Assembly (NCBI GenBank): GCA_947525975.1
Contig: CANNVE010000007.1
Coordinates: forward strand, 62,001 to 126,000
Origin: an uncultured Muribaculaceae bacterium
GTDB lineage: Bacteria > Bacteroidota > Bacteroidia > Bacteroidales > Muribaculaceae
DNA length: 64,000 nucleotides
Reading direction: 5' to 3'
The notes under the pieces are model-generated. The model did no database searches and was not told the DNA's origin. It worked only from the letters and a program-made list of their open reading frames with translations. The position numbers were made by a program, and so were the translations under genes. Below are positions 17,785-27,824 of the stretch, piece by piece. The stretch's first letter is position 1; each line of letters opens with the position of its first letter.

Positions 17785-20700
17785 ATGAAGAAACTTTATT
17801 CCATTATGCTTGTGGCCGTGGCCATGCTTGGGATATCGTTCTCGGCCAAAGCCGATGTCTCAGCCAAACTGACATGGGACATACCCGGCTCTGTCGAGAT
17901 CTATGTCGGAAGTACAGCCGAAACCAGCAAGGTCACGCTTCCCGAGGGCGCAACATCGTATGACGCCTCTATCACCGGCCAGACATACGGCAATGTGTAT
18001 GCCCGCGCCACCGACGGATACTATCTGGTGAATGCCGTATGCACTGATGACAACAAGACCATCTCCCCCTCCTCATACGGCGCTCGCCAAGTGTCCATCA
18101 GCATGTCTGCATCGCAGCATGGCGGCCACACAGTGCACATCAACGCCGAGAAGCTTGAATATGACGGCACCGTCAGCATTGACCTTGTCAGCGCCGGCGA
18201 CGTCAAGGCGACTTTTGGCTCACGCGAAGTAATGATCAAAGGCGGCAAGCAGGACATCAAGTTCAGCACAAAGTTTGAGACCACCTTGGCATTCTCCGCT
18301 CCCGCTGATGGCGCTGTTGAGCCTTACATCAAGCATAATGGCAACACTATAGCCTGGGCAAAGAAATACAACTGGGACACCGCACTTTCACATGCCGCTA
18401 TCACACCCTCTAACGGCGACGAATTTGAAGTGAAGTGGAACGACCAGGACCCCGTGGCCGAGACTCCCGTGACCATGTACACCGTCAGCCTCGACTACGC
18501 CAACGACTTTGCCAAGCAGTCGATCGCGATGGTGCGCAATGTCACAAAGATGAAGACCATCACCGCCCGCGACGCATTTGAGGTCGAGGAAGGCGATGTG
18601 ATCAGCATTTCGTTCAATACCGCCGACTACAACATCTCTGTGAATGATGTGGCGCTCGAGGCGGCAGGCAACAGCACGCTCTGGAAATCAGAAGCCATCA
18701 ATGCCAACACCACCGTGAAGATTGCCGCAACAGAGCGCGAATACGGCTCAACCACGCTCAGCGTCTCCATAATCGATCCCGAAGGCGTGGTGCTCCGCAA
18801 CGGAGCCATCGACGGCCCGGTCATCGACCTCTCGGCCATGACTCCTACATCAGAGACTTTCAAGGGCGAGACTTTCAACAACTACAAGATCGAAGTAAGC
18901 CTCAAGAGCCCGAAGATCTTCGTAGGCCCCGCCGAGGGATGGTACGTATACCGCAGCGGATACGGCGATCCGTCATCGCAGACCTACGAGCATTCCGACA
19001 TCGCCCGCACCGGCGAGACCTCGGCCCTGCATGTATGGACTCACAAGATCGTGCGCGACAAGAAGCTCGTGGTCTATCTCAAGGGCGAAGAGGCAGCAGC
19101 CCGCCTCAGGGATGAGAACAACTCGCCTTCAGTCTATCCCCTCAAGGCCGGATACAACGAATTCATGTTCGATCCCTTCTACAGCGGCGCTTTCACCGTG
19201 CAGCCCATCACCTCGGCTATCGACGACAAATTCTCTGTCTACAAGAATTACACCGCCGTAGCCAAGGACGACAACGGAGTCTACAGCGGCATCACCTTTG
19301 AAGGCGACGGAGCAATCCACATTTTCGCCAAGATCGAAGAGTCAAAGAAGCATACCTACACCATCACCAACAAGGCTGCATCAGCGCCCGAAATCAGCTA
19401 TGACCGCGTGCTCAACGCCGACGGCGAAAAGTTCACTGTATTTGTTGGCTCGGAAGTCAGCGTTAAGCCCGCAGCAGGATACGGAGTGAAGATTGACGAC
19501 GAAAAGAAGCCTCTTACCGAAGGCGTATACGCCTTCACCCAGCAGAAAGGCAACCCCACAAGCCACACCCTGGAAATATTCGCTCCCACAGCGATGACAT
19601 TCACCCCCGCCGATGGCGAAACGGTTGACGCATTCAATAGCATTACGGTGGCATTCCCCGATGCCGAGACCGTGACTTTCGATCCCGACTTCGACCCGTC
19701 AGACATAGCGCTCATCAAGACTGACAACTCTTGGGCCAACTGGGGCTGGAGCATAGTTGCGGCCGATGGAGCAGAATGCCCCACATTCATCCTCACACCC
19801 AACATGTCAGTGCCCAACGGCACCTTCAACCTCTCGATCCACGAAGGCATGTTCACCATCAACGGCAGCATCCCCAATCCTCTCACCAAGACGAGCTTCA
19901 CCATCAACAGAGCCGCATCGCTCGACTATGAGGTATGGCCCGAAGGCGATATCCAGGCTCAGCCCGACTTTGGCCCCCAGGTTACATTCTCATACGGCGA
20001 GGAGGCAAACGCTGAGTTCAATATCGAGGATCCTTCGCTGATAAAGGTGAAATTCAACGAAAAAAATCTCGAATACTTCACCGACTACAACATCGAGCTC
20101 AACGCCGGATTCATCATGGTAGGCCTCAATGACACCTACAAGGCGCAGACCGGCACCCTCTTCGTAAGCTTCCCCGCAGGCGCATTCCTGATCAACGGCC
20201 TGGAATCTCCGGCCATGGAGCACACTTGGAATGTGATCGAGCCCAAGGTGTACACCATCAAGGTGACGCCCGAATTCGACGCCGCAGCCCTCACCCCTGA
20301 AGACGAAATCAAATTTACGGTTGAGTTCCCCGAGGCAGAGAAGGCTGAAGTATACAACGAATATGGCTTCCAGCTCCGCGAGAACGGATTCAGCTCTGAC
20401 ACCTACATACAGCGTCCCGCCATCAAGCAAGTCGAGGAGGCAGAGCATCCTACATTCGTGCTCGCATTCCCGGCTGTCGGCGCCAACAAGAACAATGTTG
20501 AATTCAGCCTCAACATCTATAACGGCGCATTCACTCTCGACGGCACCAATTCATCGCCCGAATACAGCCAGGCCTACTATCTGACCATAGTTGCGGCCAA
20601 CGCGAAGGACTATGTCCTGGATCCCGCCGATGAATCGACTATAGAGTCAATCGAAAGCATTACCATTTCGTTCCCCAATGCCGACTCAGTCACCCTCGCT

Positions 20701-20868
20701 GACGGATCAGAGTCAGGCCAGACCAACGCCATCTTGATGAGCGGCGCCAACTGGTCATACTACACGGAATTCTTCACCATTGCGAAGGTTGCCGACGCCA
20801 AGGTGCCCCCTCACGCCCAACGCTCCTGCGAAGACCAACGGCTCATACACCCTCGCCATCGGCGCTGA
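17785..20868 (+). CDS. Large secreted repeat protein, N-terminal part (frameshifted)
   Basis: The frame starts with a signal peptide (MKKLYSIMLVAVAMLGISFS, cleavage after AKA). From about residue 600 it contains imperfect Ig-like beta repeats of about 110 aa, each with a pattern like ITVAFPDAETV, then PTF.L, then GTF-L-I-x-x-G-x-F-x-I-N-G. At the C5 run 20806-20810 the reading frame slips. After residue 1008 the protein loses similarity to its own repeats and stops at 20868. The repeat continues in the +1 frame up to 21439. Removing one C restores a protein of about 1217 aa. The gene is the third of the secreted cluster. No enzymatic motif was seen; a surface adhesin or scaffold is a guess. 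Confidence 0.85.
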   Translation: MKKLYSIMLVAVAMLGISFSAKADVSAKLTWDIPGSVEIYVGSTAETSKVTLPEGATSYDASITGQTYGNVYARATDGYYLVNAVCTDDNKTISPSSYGARQVSISMSASQHGGHTVHINAEKLEYDGTVSIDLVSAGDVKATFGSREVMIKGGKQDIKFSTKFETTLAFSAPADGAVEPYIKHNGNTIAWAKKYNWDTALSHAAITPSNGDEFEVKWNDQDPVAETPVTMYTVSLDYANDFAKQSIAMVRNVTKMKTITARDAFEVEEGDVISISFNTADYNISVNDVALEAAGNSTLWKSEAINANTTVKIAATEREYGSTTLSVSIIDPEGVVLRNGAIDGPVIDLSAMTPTSETFKGETFNNYKIEVSLKSPKIFVGPAEGWYVYRSGYGDPSSQTYEHSDIARTGETSALHVWTHKIVRDKKLVVYLKGEEAAARLRDENNSPSVYPLKAGYNEFMFDPFYSGAFTVQPITSAIDDKFSVYKNYTAVAKDDNGVYSGITFEGDGAIHIFAKIEESKKHTYTITNKAASAPEISYDRVLNADGEKFTVFVGSEVSVKPAAGYGVKIDDEKKPLTEGVYAFTQQKGNPTSHTLEIFAPTAMTFTPADGETVDAFNSITVAFPDAETVTFDPDFDPSDIALIKTDNSWANWGWSIVAADGAECPTFILTPNMSVPNGTFNLSIHEGMFTINGSIPNPLTKTSFTINRAASLDYEVWPEGDIQAQPDFGPQVTFSYGEEANAEFNIEDPSLIKVKFNEKNLEYFTDYNIELNAGFIMVGLNDTYKAQTGTLFVSFPAGAFLINGLESPAMEHTWNVIEPKVYTIKVTPEFDAAALTPEDEIKFTVEFPEAEKAEVYNEYGFQLRENGFSSDTYIQRPAIKQVEEAEHPTFVLAFPAVGANKNNVEFSLNIYNGAFTLDGTNSSPEYSQAYYLTIVAANAKDYVLDPADESTIESIESITISFPNADSVTLADGSESGQTNAILMSGANWSYYTEFFTIAKVADAKVPPHAQRSCEDQRLIHPRHRR

Positions 20869-21439
20869 GACATTCCTCATCAACGGCTTTGTGAAGAGCG
20901 ATGATATCAACGCATCTTACACCGTATACAAGGAAATCAAGCCTGAAGATCTCACATACACCCTCTCGCCCGAGAGCGGAACTGACGTGGAGAACCTCTA
21001 TGACGTGAACATCATCGTGGCATTCGCCGATGGCCTTGAGCTCGATATGGACGCTTTCGACATGGAGAAGCTCTCTCTGAAATTCGCCGACAACGAACTC
21101 GTCATGGGCGATGACTACTACGCTGATCCATGGGCCAACACCCTGTCATTCACCGTTAAGAAGGAAGTTGTCGCCAAAAAGGTAGGCAAACTCGCCCTGT
21201 CGCTCACCGAGGGATGGTGCAAGATAGCCGGCATTGACGCTCCCGCCGTGCAGGGCATATGGAACGTAGTAGGCGACACCGACGGCATCACCGACATATT
21301 CGGCGACGGCGTTGACTCTTTCACCGTAGTCACAATCGATGGCCGCGTGATCATCAAGGACGCCGATGCCTCACAGCTCAAGCAGCTGGCCGCAGGCCTC
21401 TACATCATCAACGGCAAGAAAGTTTACCTCAACAAGTAA
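20810..21439 (+). CDS. C-terminal part of the frameshifted repeat protein, with sorting tail
   Basis: This 209-residue segment is in frame +1 relative to the upstream part and has no credible start of its own; an ATG at 20780 gives an unrelated leading peptide. Its first residues (SYTLAIGAETFLING) complete the interrupted repeat, and a further repeat follows. The last 40 residues (VVTIDGRVIIKD, LAAGLYIINGKKVYLNK) are a type IX-like sorting tail. Without the frame restored, the upstream product lacks this tail and would probably not be anchored at the surface. It could be a true inactivating mutation, a phase-variable tract, or a base-calling error. Confidence 0.8.
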   Translation, partial: LTPNAPAKTNGSYTLAIGAETFLINGFVKSDDINASYTVYKEIKPEDLTYTLSPESGTDVENLYDVNIIVAFADGLELDMDAFDMEKLSLKFADNELVMGDDYYADPWANTLSFTVKKEVVAKKVGKLALSLTEGWCKIAGIDAPAVQGIWNVVGDTDGITDIFGDGVDSFTVVTIDGRVIIKDADASQLKQLAAGLYIINGKKVYLNK

Positions 21440-21461
21440 ATATCCCTCCATCATCACAAGA

Positions 21462-21495
21462 CAAAGGCTGCCTGTCGGGCAGCCTTTGTTTTTTT
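21462..21495 (+). terminator. Terminator after secreted-protein cluster
   Basis: Stem CAAAGGCTGCC (21462-21472) and GGCAGCCTTTG (21478-21488) with a 5-nt loop is followed by seven T. It lies 22 nt after the stop at 21439. Confidence 0.9.
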
Positions 21496-21516
21496 ATTTA
21501 TCATTCTTTGCCGGAA

Positions 21517-21996
21517 TCACAGCATGAGCTGCAGCAAAGCCACGTCAGTGTCTCCGAGCCAGCGGCGCAACACGCCGCTTTGGCTGAATCCGCATGAGCG
21601 GAAAAGGCGCATCGAAGGCCCATTGTCTACAGGCACCATCGCGGCCACCTGCCGCAGATTAAGGCCTCGGCAAAACCCTACGCAAGCTTCAAGCGCTTCG
21701 CGCCCCAGGCCTCGGCCTCTGAATTCGGGCATTATCGCTATGCCTGCCATTGCGCGCCGGTTGACAGGGTCATAGTCTGTGATGTCTACTGCACCGGCAA
21801 AAACGCCGTCGGCCTCTGCCACAAGCCTCACCTGCCTGTCACGGCAGATATCAGCCGTGTAATTGCTGACATATTCCCACACAAGATGGCGCGACAGAGG
21901 GCACTCTCCCCATGACACGCGCCTGACATCAGCCATGCTTTCCAGCCTGTAGAGATCATCGACATCAGCAGGCTCCACCGCTCTCAATACGATCAT
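21517..21996 (-). CDS. GNAT family N-acetyltransferase
   Basis: A 159-aa acetyl-CoA-dependent acetyltransferase of the RimJ/RimL/SpeG-like GNAT type. The acetyl-CoA pyrophosphate loop reads IAIMPEFRGRGLGREALE near residue 85-105, and an earlier strand reads GVFAGAVDITDYDPVNRRA. The late segment DNGPSMRLFRSCGF is typical of motif B. It starts 20 nt after the recR stop on the same strand and is probably cotranscribed with it. The acceptor (amine or protein N-terminus) cannot be read from the sequence. Confidence 0.88.
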   Translation of the reverse strand: MIVLRAVEPADVDDLYRLESMADVRRVSWGECPLSRHLVWEYVSNYTADICRDRQVRLVAEADGVFAGAVDITDYDPVNRRAMAGIAIMPEFRGRGLGREALEACVGFCRGLNLRQVAAMVPVDNGPSMRLFRSCGFSQSGVLRRWLGDTDVALLQLML

Positions 21997-22016
21997 AATA
22001 TGGAATATCTCCTGAA

Positions 22017-22634
22017 TTAGTCAGCATTCATAAACAGTGTGCGGTTGAGCAGCGACCTTCCGAGAGTGATCTCGTCAGTGTACTCAATCTCATTTCCCAC
22101 CGACACTCCGCGCGAGAGTTGAGTCACCTTCACTCCTGTGTCTTCAAGCCTGCGATAGATGTAATAATTGGTGGTATCGCCTTCCATTGTGGCGCTCAAC
22201 GCCAGGATAACCTCATCGACCACACCGGAACGCACGCGCTCCACGAGCGAATCAATCTCAAGCTTGTCGGGCCCGATGCCGTCGATAGGCGATATGACAC
22301 CGCCGAGCACATGGTATAGCCCCATGTATTGGCCGGTGTTCTCGAAAATCATTACATCCTTCACGCTCTCCACCACACACACCGTGCGGTCATCCCGCAT
22401 CGGAGATGCGCAGATGGCGCATACCTCATGCTCGCTGATGTTGTGGCACACGCGGCAGTATCTGATGCCGGAGCGCATATTTATGATGGCGTTGCCCAGG
22501 CCGGCGGCCACGCTCTCATCCTGCCTCAGCAGGTGCAGGGCAAGGCGCAGGGCTGTCTTGCGCCCCACTCCCGGAAGGCGCGAAAAATGCGTCACAGCCT
22601 CCTCAAGCAACCTTGATGAAAATTCTTGCTCCAT
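22017..22634 (-). CDS. recR: Recombination mediator RecR
   Basis: RecR acts with RecO (and RecF) to load RecA at single-strand gaps. The 205-aa protein has an N-terminal helix-hairpin-helix ([19 protein letters not shown]). A four-cysteine zinc motif [16 protein letters not shown] (about 58-73) and a Toprim domain starting [17 protein letters not shown] near 85 follow. Length is standard. The divergent neighbour is cardiolipin synthase. Confidence 0.96.
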   Translation of the reverse strand: MEQEFSSRLLEEAVTHFSRLPGVGRKTALRLALHLLRQDESVAAGLGNAIINMRSGIRYCRVCHNISEHEVCAICASPMRDDRTVCVVESVKDVMIFENTGQYMGLYHVLGGVISPIDGIGPDKLEIDSLVERVRSGVVDEVILALSATMEGDTTNYYIYRRLEDTGVKVTQLSRGVSVGNEIEYTDEITLGRSLLNRTLFMNAD

Positions 22635-22651
22635 ACTTGTGTTTTGAGACG

Positions 22652-22659
22652 CAAATTTA
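22652..22659 (-). promoter_or_regulatory. -7 element of recR promoter
   Basis: TAAATTTG on the minus strand lies 17 nt upstream of the recR ATG. The nearest TTG is 24 nt further, not 20, so this is a partial match. Confidence 0.35.
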
Positions 22660-22763
22660 GATATTTTTTCTCTTACGCTAAAACAAACACCATCTTTTTG
22701 CGTTAGTTAAGAAAAAGACTTTCTTTTTTAATTCTTCTAACTTCATTAATCATCAAGCTTCAG

Positions 22764-24191
22764 ATGCCCGTCTGGTTCACAAGCATAATAGGCATCCTCT
22801 ACGGCCTCACAGTCCTCGGCGTCATCTCAGTGGTCATACTCGAAAACAGAAACCCTGTGAAATCGCTGGCATGGCTCACTGTGCTGTTTCTGCTGCCCGG
22901 CCTCGGAATAGTGCTTTATTTCGTATTCGGGCGCAACCTGCGCAACACGCGCATGATCTCGCGCCACAACAAGCGCAGGCTGCGGCGCAGGGAGACATTC
23001 CGCCGCGTCAAATTAGACAAACTGGGGCTATCGGAGCAAAACCTGCAGCACATCAACCTCTGCCGCGCGCTTTCAGGGGCAGTCGCCTACCCTGCCAACG
23101 AGGTGCGTGTCTTCACCAACGGCCATGACAAGTTCAAGGCGTTGCTCGACGACATATCCAAGGCCACGAAATACATCAACATCCAATACTACATCTTCGC
23201 CGACGACCGGCTCGGAAACAAGGTGAAAGATGCCCTCATCGAACGCGCCAAGGCCGGAGTGGCCGTGCGCGTGATCTACGACCACGTGGGCAGCTACGGC
23301 ACCAAAAAGAGATTTTTCAACGAGATGCGCGAGGCTGGGGCCGAGGCATACCCTTTCTTCAAAGTGGCTTTTCCGTTTTTCGGCACCCGCATCAACTGGC
23401 GCAACCATCGCAAGCTGTGCGTCATCGATGGCTCGGTCGGGTACATCGGCGGCATGAACGTGGCTTCGCGCTACATCGACGGCGGCGACAGTTTCGACTG
23501 CTGGCGCGACACCCACATGCGCATCAAGGGCCCTGCCGTGGCCGGATTGCAGTATTCATTCGCCGTTGACTGGAATTTCATGGGGCGCCCGCTGCTTGAC
23601 GACGAAATCGCCTACGACTGCGGCGAAGAGCATGACACCGAAGGCCACGTGATGCAGGTGCTGTCGTCCGGCCCCACCTCGCAATGGGCCAATCAGGCGT
23701 TCATGTTTCTCAAAGCCATAGGCAACGCACGCAAACGCATATTTATCCAGACTCCCTATTTCCTGCCCACCAACGGCCTGCTGACCGCATTGCAGAGCGC
23801 ATCGCTCTCGGGCGTGGACGTGAGGGTGATGGTTCCGAGGCGAAGCGATTCGAAAATGCTCATGTACGCCAGCAACTCATACATCACCGAGTGCCTGCAG
23901 GCAGGCATCAAAATATATATGTACGAAGCCGGCATGCTCCACGCAAAGACCCTGTTGATCGACGATGATTTCTCATCGGTAGGGTCGACCAATTTTGATT
24001 TCCGCAGCTTTGAGCACAACTTCGAGGCCAATGTCAATGTCTACTCGCGCTCTTTCGCCCGGCGCATGCTCGAAATATTTCAGAAAGACATGCGCGTGAG
24101 CACACGCGTGGAGGCAGCCCAATGGCGCCGCCGCCCCCTGCGCCATCGCCTGGCCGAATCCATCATGCGCCTGCTCAGCCCCATCCTCTGA
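22764..24191 (+). CDS. cls: Cardiolipin synthase (phospholipase D type)
   Basis: This membrane enzyme condenses two phosphatidylglycerol molecules to cardiolipin. The 475-aa protein has two N-terminal membrane segments (residues 5-25 and 38-58). Two HKD motifs are present: NHRKLCVIDGSVGYIGGMN near 215 and LHAKTLLIDDDFSSVGSTN near 395. Both carry the H-x-K-x4-D residues and the downstream G-S/G-x-N. Length is normal. The start ATG at 22764 precedes a fitting membrane segment. It is divergent from recR. Confidence 0.93.
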   Translation: MPVWFTSIIGILYGLTVLGVISVVILENRNPVKSLAWLTVLFLLPGLGIVLYFVFGRNLRNTRMISRHNKRRLRRRETFRRVKLDKLGLSEQNLQHINLCRALSGAVAYPANEVRVFTNGHDKFKALLDDISKATKYINIQYYIFADDRLGNKVKDALIERAKAGVAVRVIYDHVGSYGTKKRFFNEMREAGAEAYPFFKVAFPFFGTRINWRNHRKLCVIDGSVGYIGGMNVASRYIDGGDSFDCWRDTHMRIKGPAVAGLQYSFAVDWNFMGRPLLDDEIAYDCGEEHDTEGHVMQVLSSGPTSQWANQAFMFLKAIGNARKRIFIQTPYFLPTNGLLTALQSASLSGVDVRVMVPRRSDSKMLMYASNSYITECLQAGIKIYMYEAGMLHAKTLLIDDDFSSVGSTNFDFRSFEHNFEANVNVYSRSFARRMLEIFQKDMRVSTRVEAAQWRRRPLRHRLAESIMRLLSPIL

Positions 24192-24225
24192 TCCGCCCCG
24201 CCTCAGGGATTCCCTTTAATTCTTA

Positions 24226-24257
24226 TTTGGAGGAATTAAAATAAATTCTTAACTTTG
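24226..24257 (+). promoter_or_regulatory. Promoter for membrane protein/GT2 pair
   Basis: TTTG (24226-24229), a 20-nt spacer and TAACTTTG (24250-24257) match the Bacteroidetes promoter. The predicted start near 24263 leaves a short leader before the ATG at 24280. Confidence 0.7.
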
Positions 24258-24279
24258 TGTCATCAGAGAATTTTAATAA

Positions 24280-25416
24280 ATGAATTTTTGCATTAAGAAT
24301 TTGGTATGCATAAAATCATATAAAGACACATCCTGGTTTATATATGCATTTGTCAGCCTACTGTTTCTAATAAAGTATCTAATGAGGATAAGCCTGCCAA
24401 TGACCATTGCGGGGATTGTCCTTTTCTTTGGTGGAATAATATTGATAAACCATCGCGCATTAAGGTACAGCCGGCTGGTGCTACCGATTTTAGCAATATA
24501 TACGATATTGGCGTTGGCGCTGGTACCTGCGTTATTCCCTGCGGGCACATTCGATGTTGACCGCTGGGATATGATAAATACCTTCACGCACGCGCTTCTT
24601 GACGGAGATTATCCTTATGGCGCGAAAGGCATGACTTCCGGCAACAATCCGGCTCAATCCCCTTTTTATTTCGTATTGAGCTATCCATTCTATTTAACCA
24701 ATCTCTATGTGGGATTGCCCTTGACCGGCATTTGGGTTTATTGGCTGTCAACGCGTCGCTTCTGCGATCACAATGCCACCTCTATATATTTGCTGCTTTT
24801 TTCTCCATTCATTGTTTATGAGATTCTCACATGCAGCACCATATTCTTCAATTCGGCGCTTGTGGCCGCGTGGTTGCTGATAATGAAATATGGCAAAAAA
24901 AGAGACACTTCTTTCTTTGTCATTCATGGCATTGCCGGAGGCATGCTATTGTGCACACGCAATTGCTATATAATACCGGTCATATTGCTGGGAATGACCT
25001 TGTTCCTTCATTCTTCCCGCAAGCATCATGCGATTATATGGGGATGCTCGGTTATTATCACATTCCTGCTATTGTATCTGCCATTCATATTCGGATGGGG
25101 CATTGAATCGTGGATGGCGGTCAATCCATTCAAGGTGCAAAGTGAGGTGATCTTAAGCTTTGAATTAATGGCCGGCATCATAATCGTCACTATAGCCACA
25201 GGTTTTTTCTGCAAAGATGTGGATTCCGTAATTTTCTGGTCCGGAATATGGCTATTCGTTGTTTGCGTGCTCATGCTGCTTGAAAACACCCTTAAATTTG
25301 GAATTGAAACCGCGTATTTTAATTCTTTGACCGATATTACTTATTTCATCTTGTGCATTCCTTTCCTTATGCCTTTTTTAGACACTAAAAAAAATATTGC
25401 GAGCCATGATCAATGA
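24280..25416 (+). CDS. Polytopic membrane protein, ArnT/DUF2029-like glycosyltransferase candidate
   Basis: A 378-aa protein with about ten hydrophobic segments. Between predicted segments 2 and 3 is a polar loop with DVDRWDMINTFTHALLDGDYPYG, which resembles the acidic first loop of lipid-linked sugar transferases of the GT-C fold. No family motif is decisive. The coding sequence is clearly richer in A/T than its neighbours. It overlaps the following GT2 gene by 11 bp. Together they resemble a GT2 that charges a polyprenyl phosphate and a GT-C enzyme that uses the product, but this is inferred. Confidence 0.7.
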   Translation: MNFCIKNLVCIKSYKDTSWFIYAFVSLLFLIKYLMRISLPMTIAGIVLFFGGIILINHRALRYSRLVLPILAIYTILALALVPALFPAGTFDVDRWDMINTFTHALLDGDYPYGAKGMTSGNNPAQSPFYFVLSYPFYLTNLYVGLPLTGIWVYWLSTRRFCDHNATSIYLLLFSPFIVYEILTCSTIFFNSALVAAWLLIMKYGKKRDTSFFVIHGIAGGMLLCTRNCYIIPVILLGMTLFLHSSRKHHAIIWGCSVIITFLLLYLPFIFGWGIESWMAVNPFKVQSEVILSFELMAGIIIVTIATGFFCKDVDSVIFWSGIWLFVVCVLMLLENTLKFGIETAYFNSLTDITYFILCIPFLMPFLDTKKNIASHDQ

Positions 25417-26140
25417 TAAGAAAGTCATAGTAGTGATGCCGGCTTTCAATGCCGAAAAGACTCTGCGCCAGACCGTCAGCGAAATCCCCGGAAACATTGT
25501 CGATGAAATCATATTGGTTGATGACTGTTCGTCTGACACTACAGTCAATTTAGCCATGGAGTTAGGTCTGCACACTATCCGCCATCAGAAGAACAAAGGA
25601 TACGGCGGCAATCAAAAGACGTGCTACAACGAGGCTTTGCGCCTTGACGCCGACATCGTCATAATGGTGCATCCCGATTATCAGTACACACCTAAACTGA
25701 TCGAGTGCATGGCCTCGATCATCGCCAATGGCGTGTATCCTGTGGTCTTCGGATCACGCATTCTGGGCAGAGGTGCCTTGCGGGGTGGCATGCCTATATA
25801 TAAATATGTAGCCAACAGGGCGCTTACTCTGTTTCAAAATATTCTTTTAAATCAGAAGCTCTCGGAATACCACACCGGTTACCGGGCATATTCGGCGGAT
25901 GTGCTGCGAAATATCGATTACAACCAAGGTTCTGACAATTTCATCTTTGACAATGAGGTGATAGCGATGATCTTCGACAAAGGATATGAGATAGCGGAGG
26001 TGACATGCCCTACACGGTACTTCCCCGAGGCATCAAGCATCAAATTAAAATCGAGCATAGTCTATGGGCTTGGAGTCATCAGGGTGTCCCTAAAATACCG
26101 TTGGAAGAAATGGTTTGGGAAAAAAAATTTGTCGGTGTGA
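25406..26140 (+). CDS. GT2 family glycosyltransferase (dolichyl-phosphate mannose synthase-like)
   Basis: A 244-aa cytoplasmic glycosyltransferase of the DPM1/GtrB type. It has VIVVMPAFNAEKTLRQTV at the N-terminus, EIILVDDCSSDTT near 35, the conserved NKGYGGNQKTCYNEAL, and an acidic catalytic motif HPDYQYTP where DxD would be. Late come GSRILGRGALRGGMP and YHTGYRAYS. It lacks C-terminal membrane helices. The ATG at 25406 overlaps the upstream gene; a TTG three codons earlier (25397) is the alternative. It probably transfers a sugar to polyprenyl phosphate for the upstream membrane protein. Confidence 0.9.
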   Translation: MINDKKVIVVMPAFNAEKTLRQTVSEIPGNIVDEIILVDDCSSDTTVNLAMELGLHTIRHQKNKGYGGNQKTCYNEALRLDADIVIMVHPDYQYTPKLIECMASIIANGVYPVVFGSRILGRGALRGGMPIYKYVANRALTLFQNILLNQKLSEYHTGYRAYSADVLRNIDYNQGSDNFIFDNEVIAMIFDKGYEIAEVTCPTRYFPEASSIKLKSSIVYGLGVIRVSLKYRWKKWFGKKNLSV

Positions 26141-26159
26141 GAAAAAATGATTAACTTTG
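26128..26159 (+). promoter_or_regulatory. Promoter for guaB
   Basis: TTTG (26128-26131), a 20-nt spacer and TAACTTTG (26152-26159) match the Bacteroidetes promoter. The predicted start is about 24 nt before the guaB ATG. The -33 element overlaps the 3' end of the GT2 gene. Confidence 0.75.
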
Positions 26160-26177
26160 CATGCAATAAAACAATAA

Positions 26178-27668
<1,491 letters not shown>

Positions 27669-27720
27669 ACCCTGCGAAAACTCGCCGTCACTGATCTGAC
27701 AGCTACCGAATCAAACATAA

Positions 27721-27756
27721 GGCGCCGGCTATCTCGATTGCCGGCGCCTATTTTTT
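27721..27756 (+). terminator. Terminator of guaB
   Basis: A 9-bp GC stem, GGCGCCGGC/GCCGGCGCC (27721-27729 and 27740-27748) with a 10-nt loop, is followed by TATTTTTT. Confidence 0.9.
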
Positions 27757-27824
27757 GGCTCCGCACAATATCGCGCGCCGCCTTGCGTTATTATTTCAGA
27801 TATAACCATCACTATACTCCCTAA

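Noticed and set aside
20780..20868. Independent start at 20780 for the C-terminal fragment of the repeat protein
   Set aside because: The leading peptide (MRRLPTPRC) has no signal sequence or repeat similarity; the continuity of the repeat across the C-tract points to a frameshift instead.
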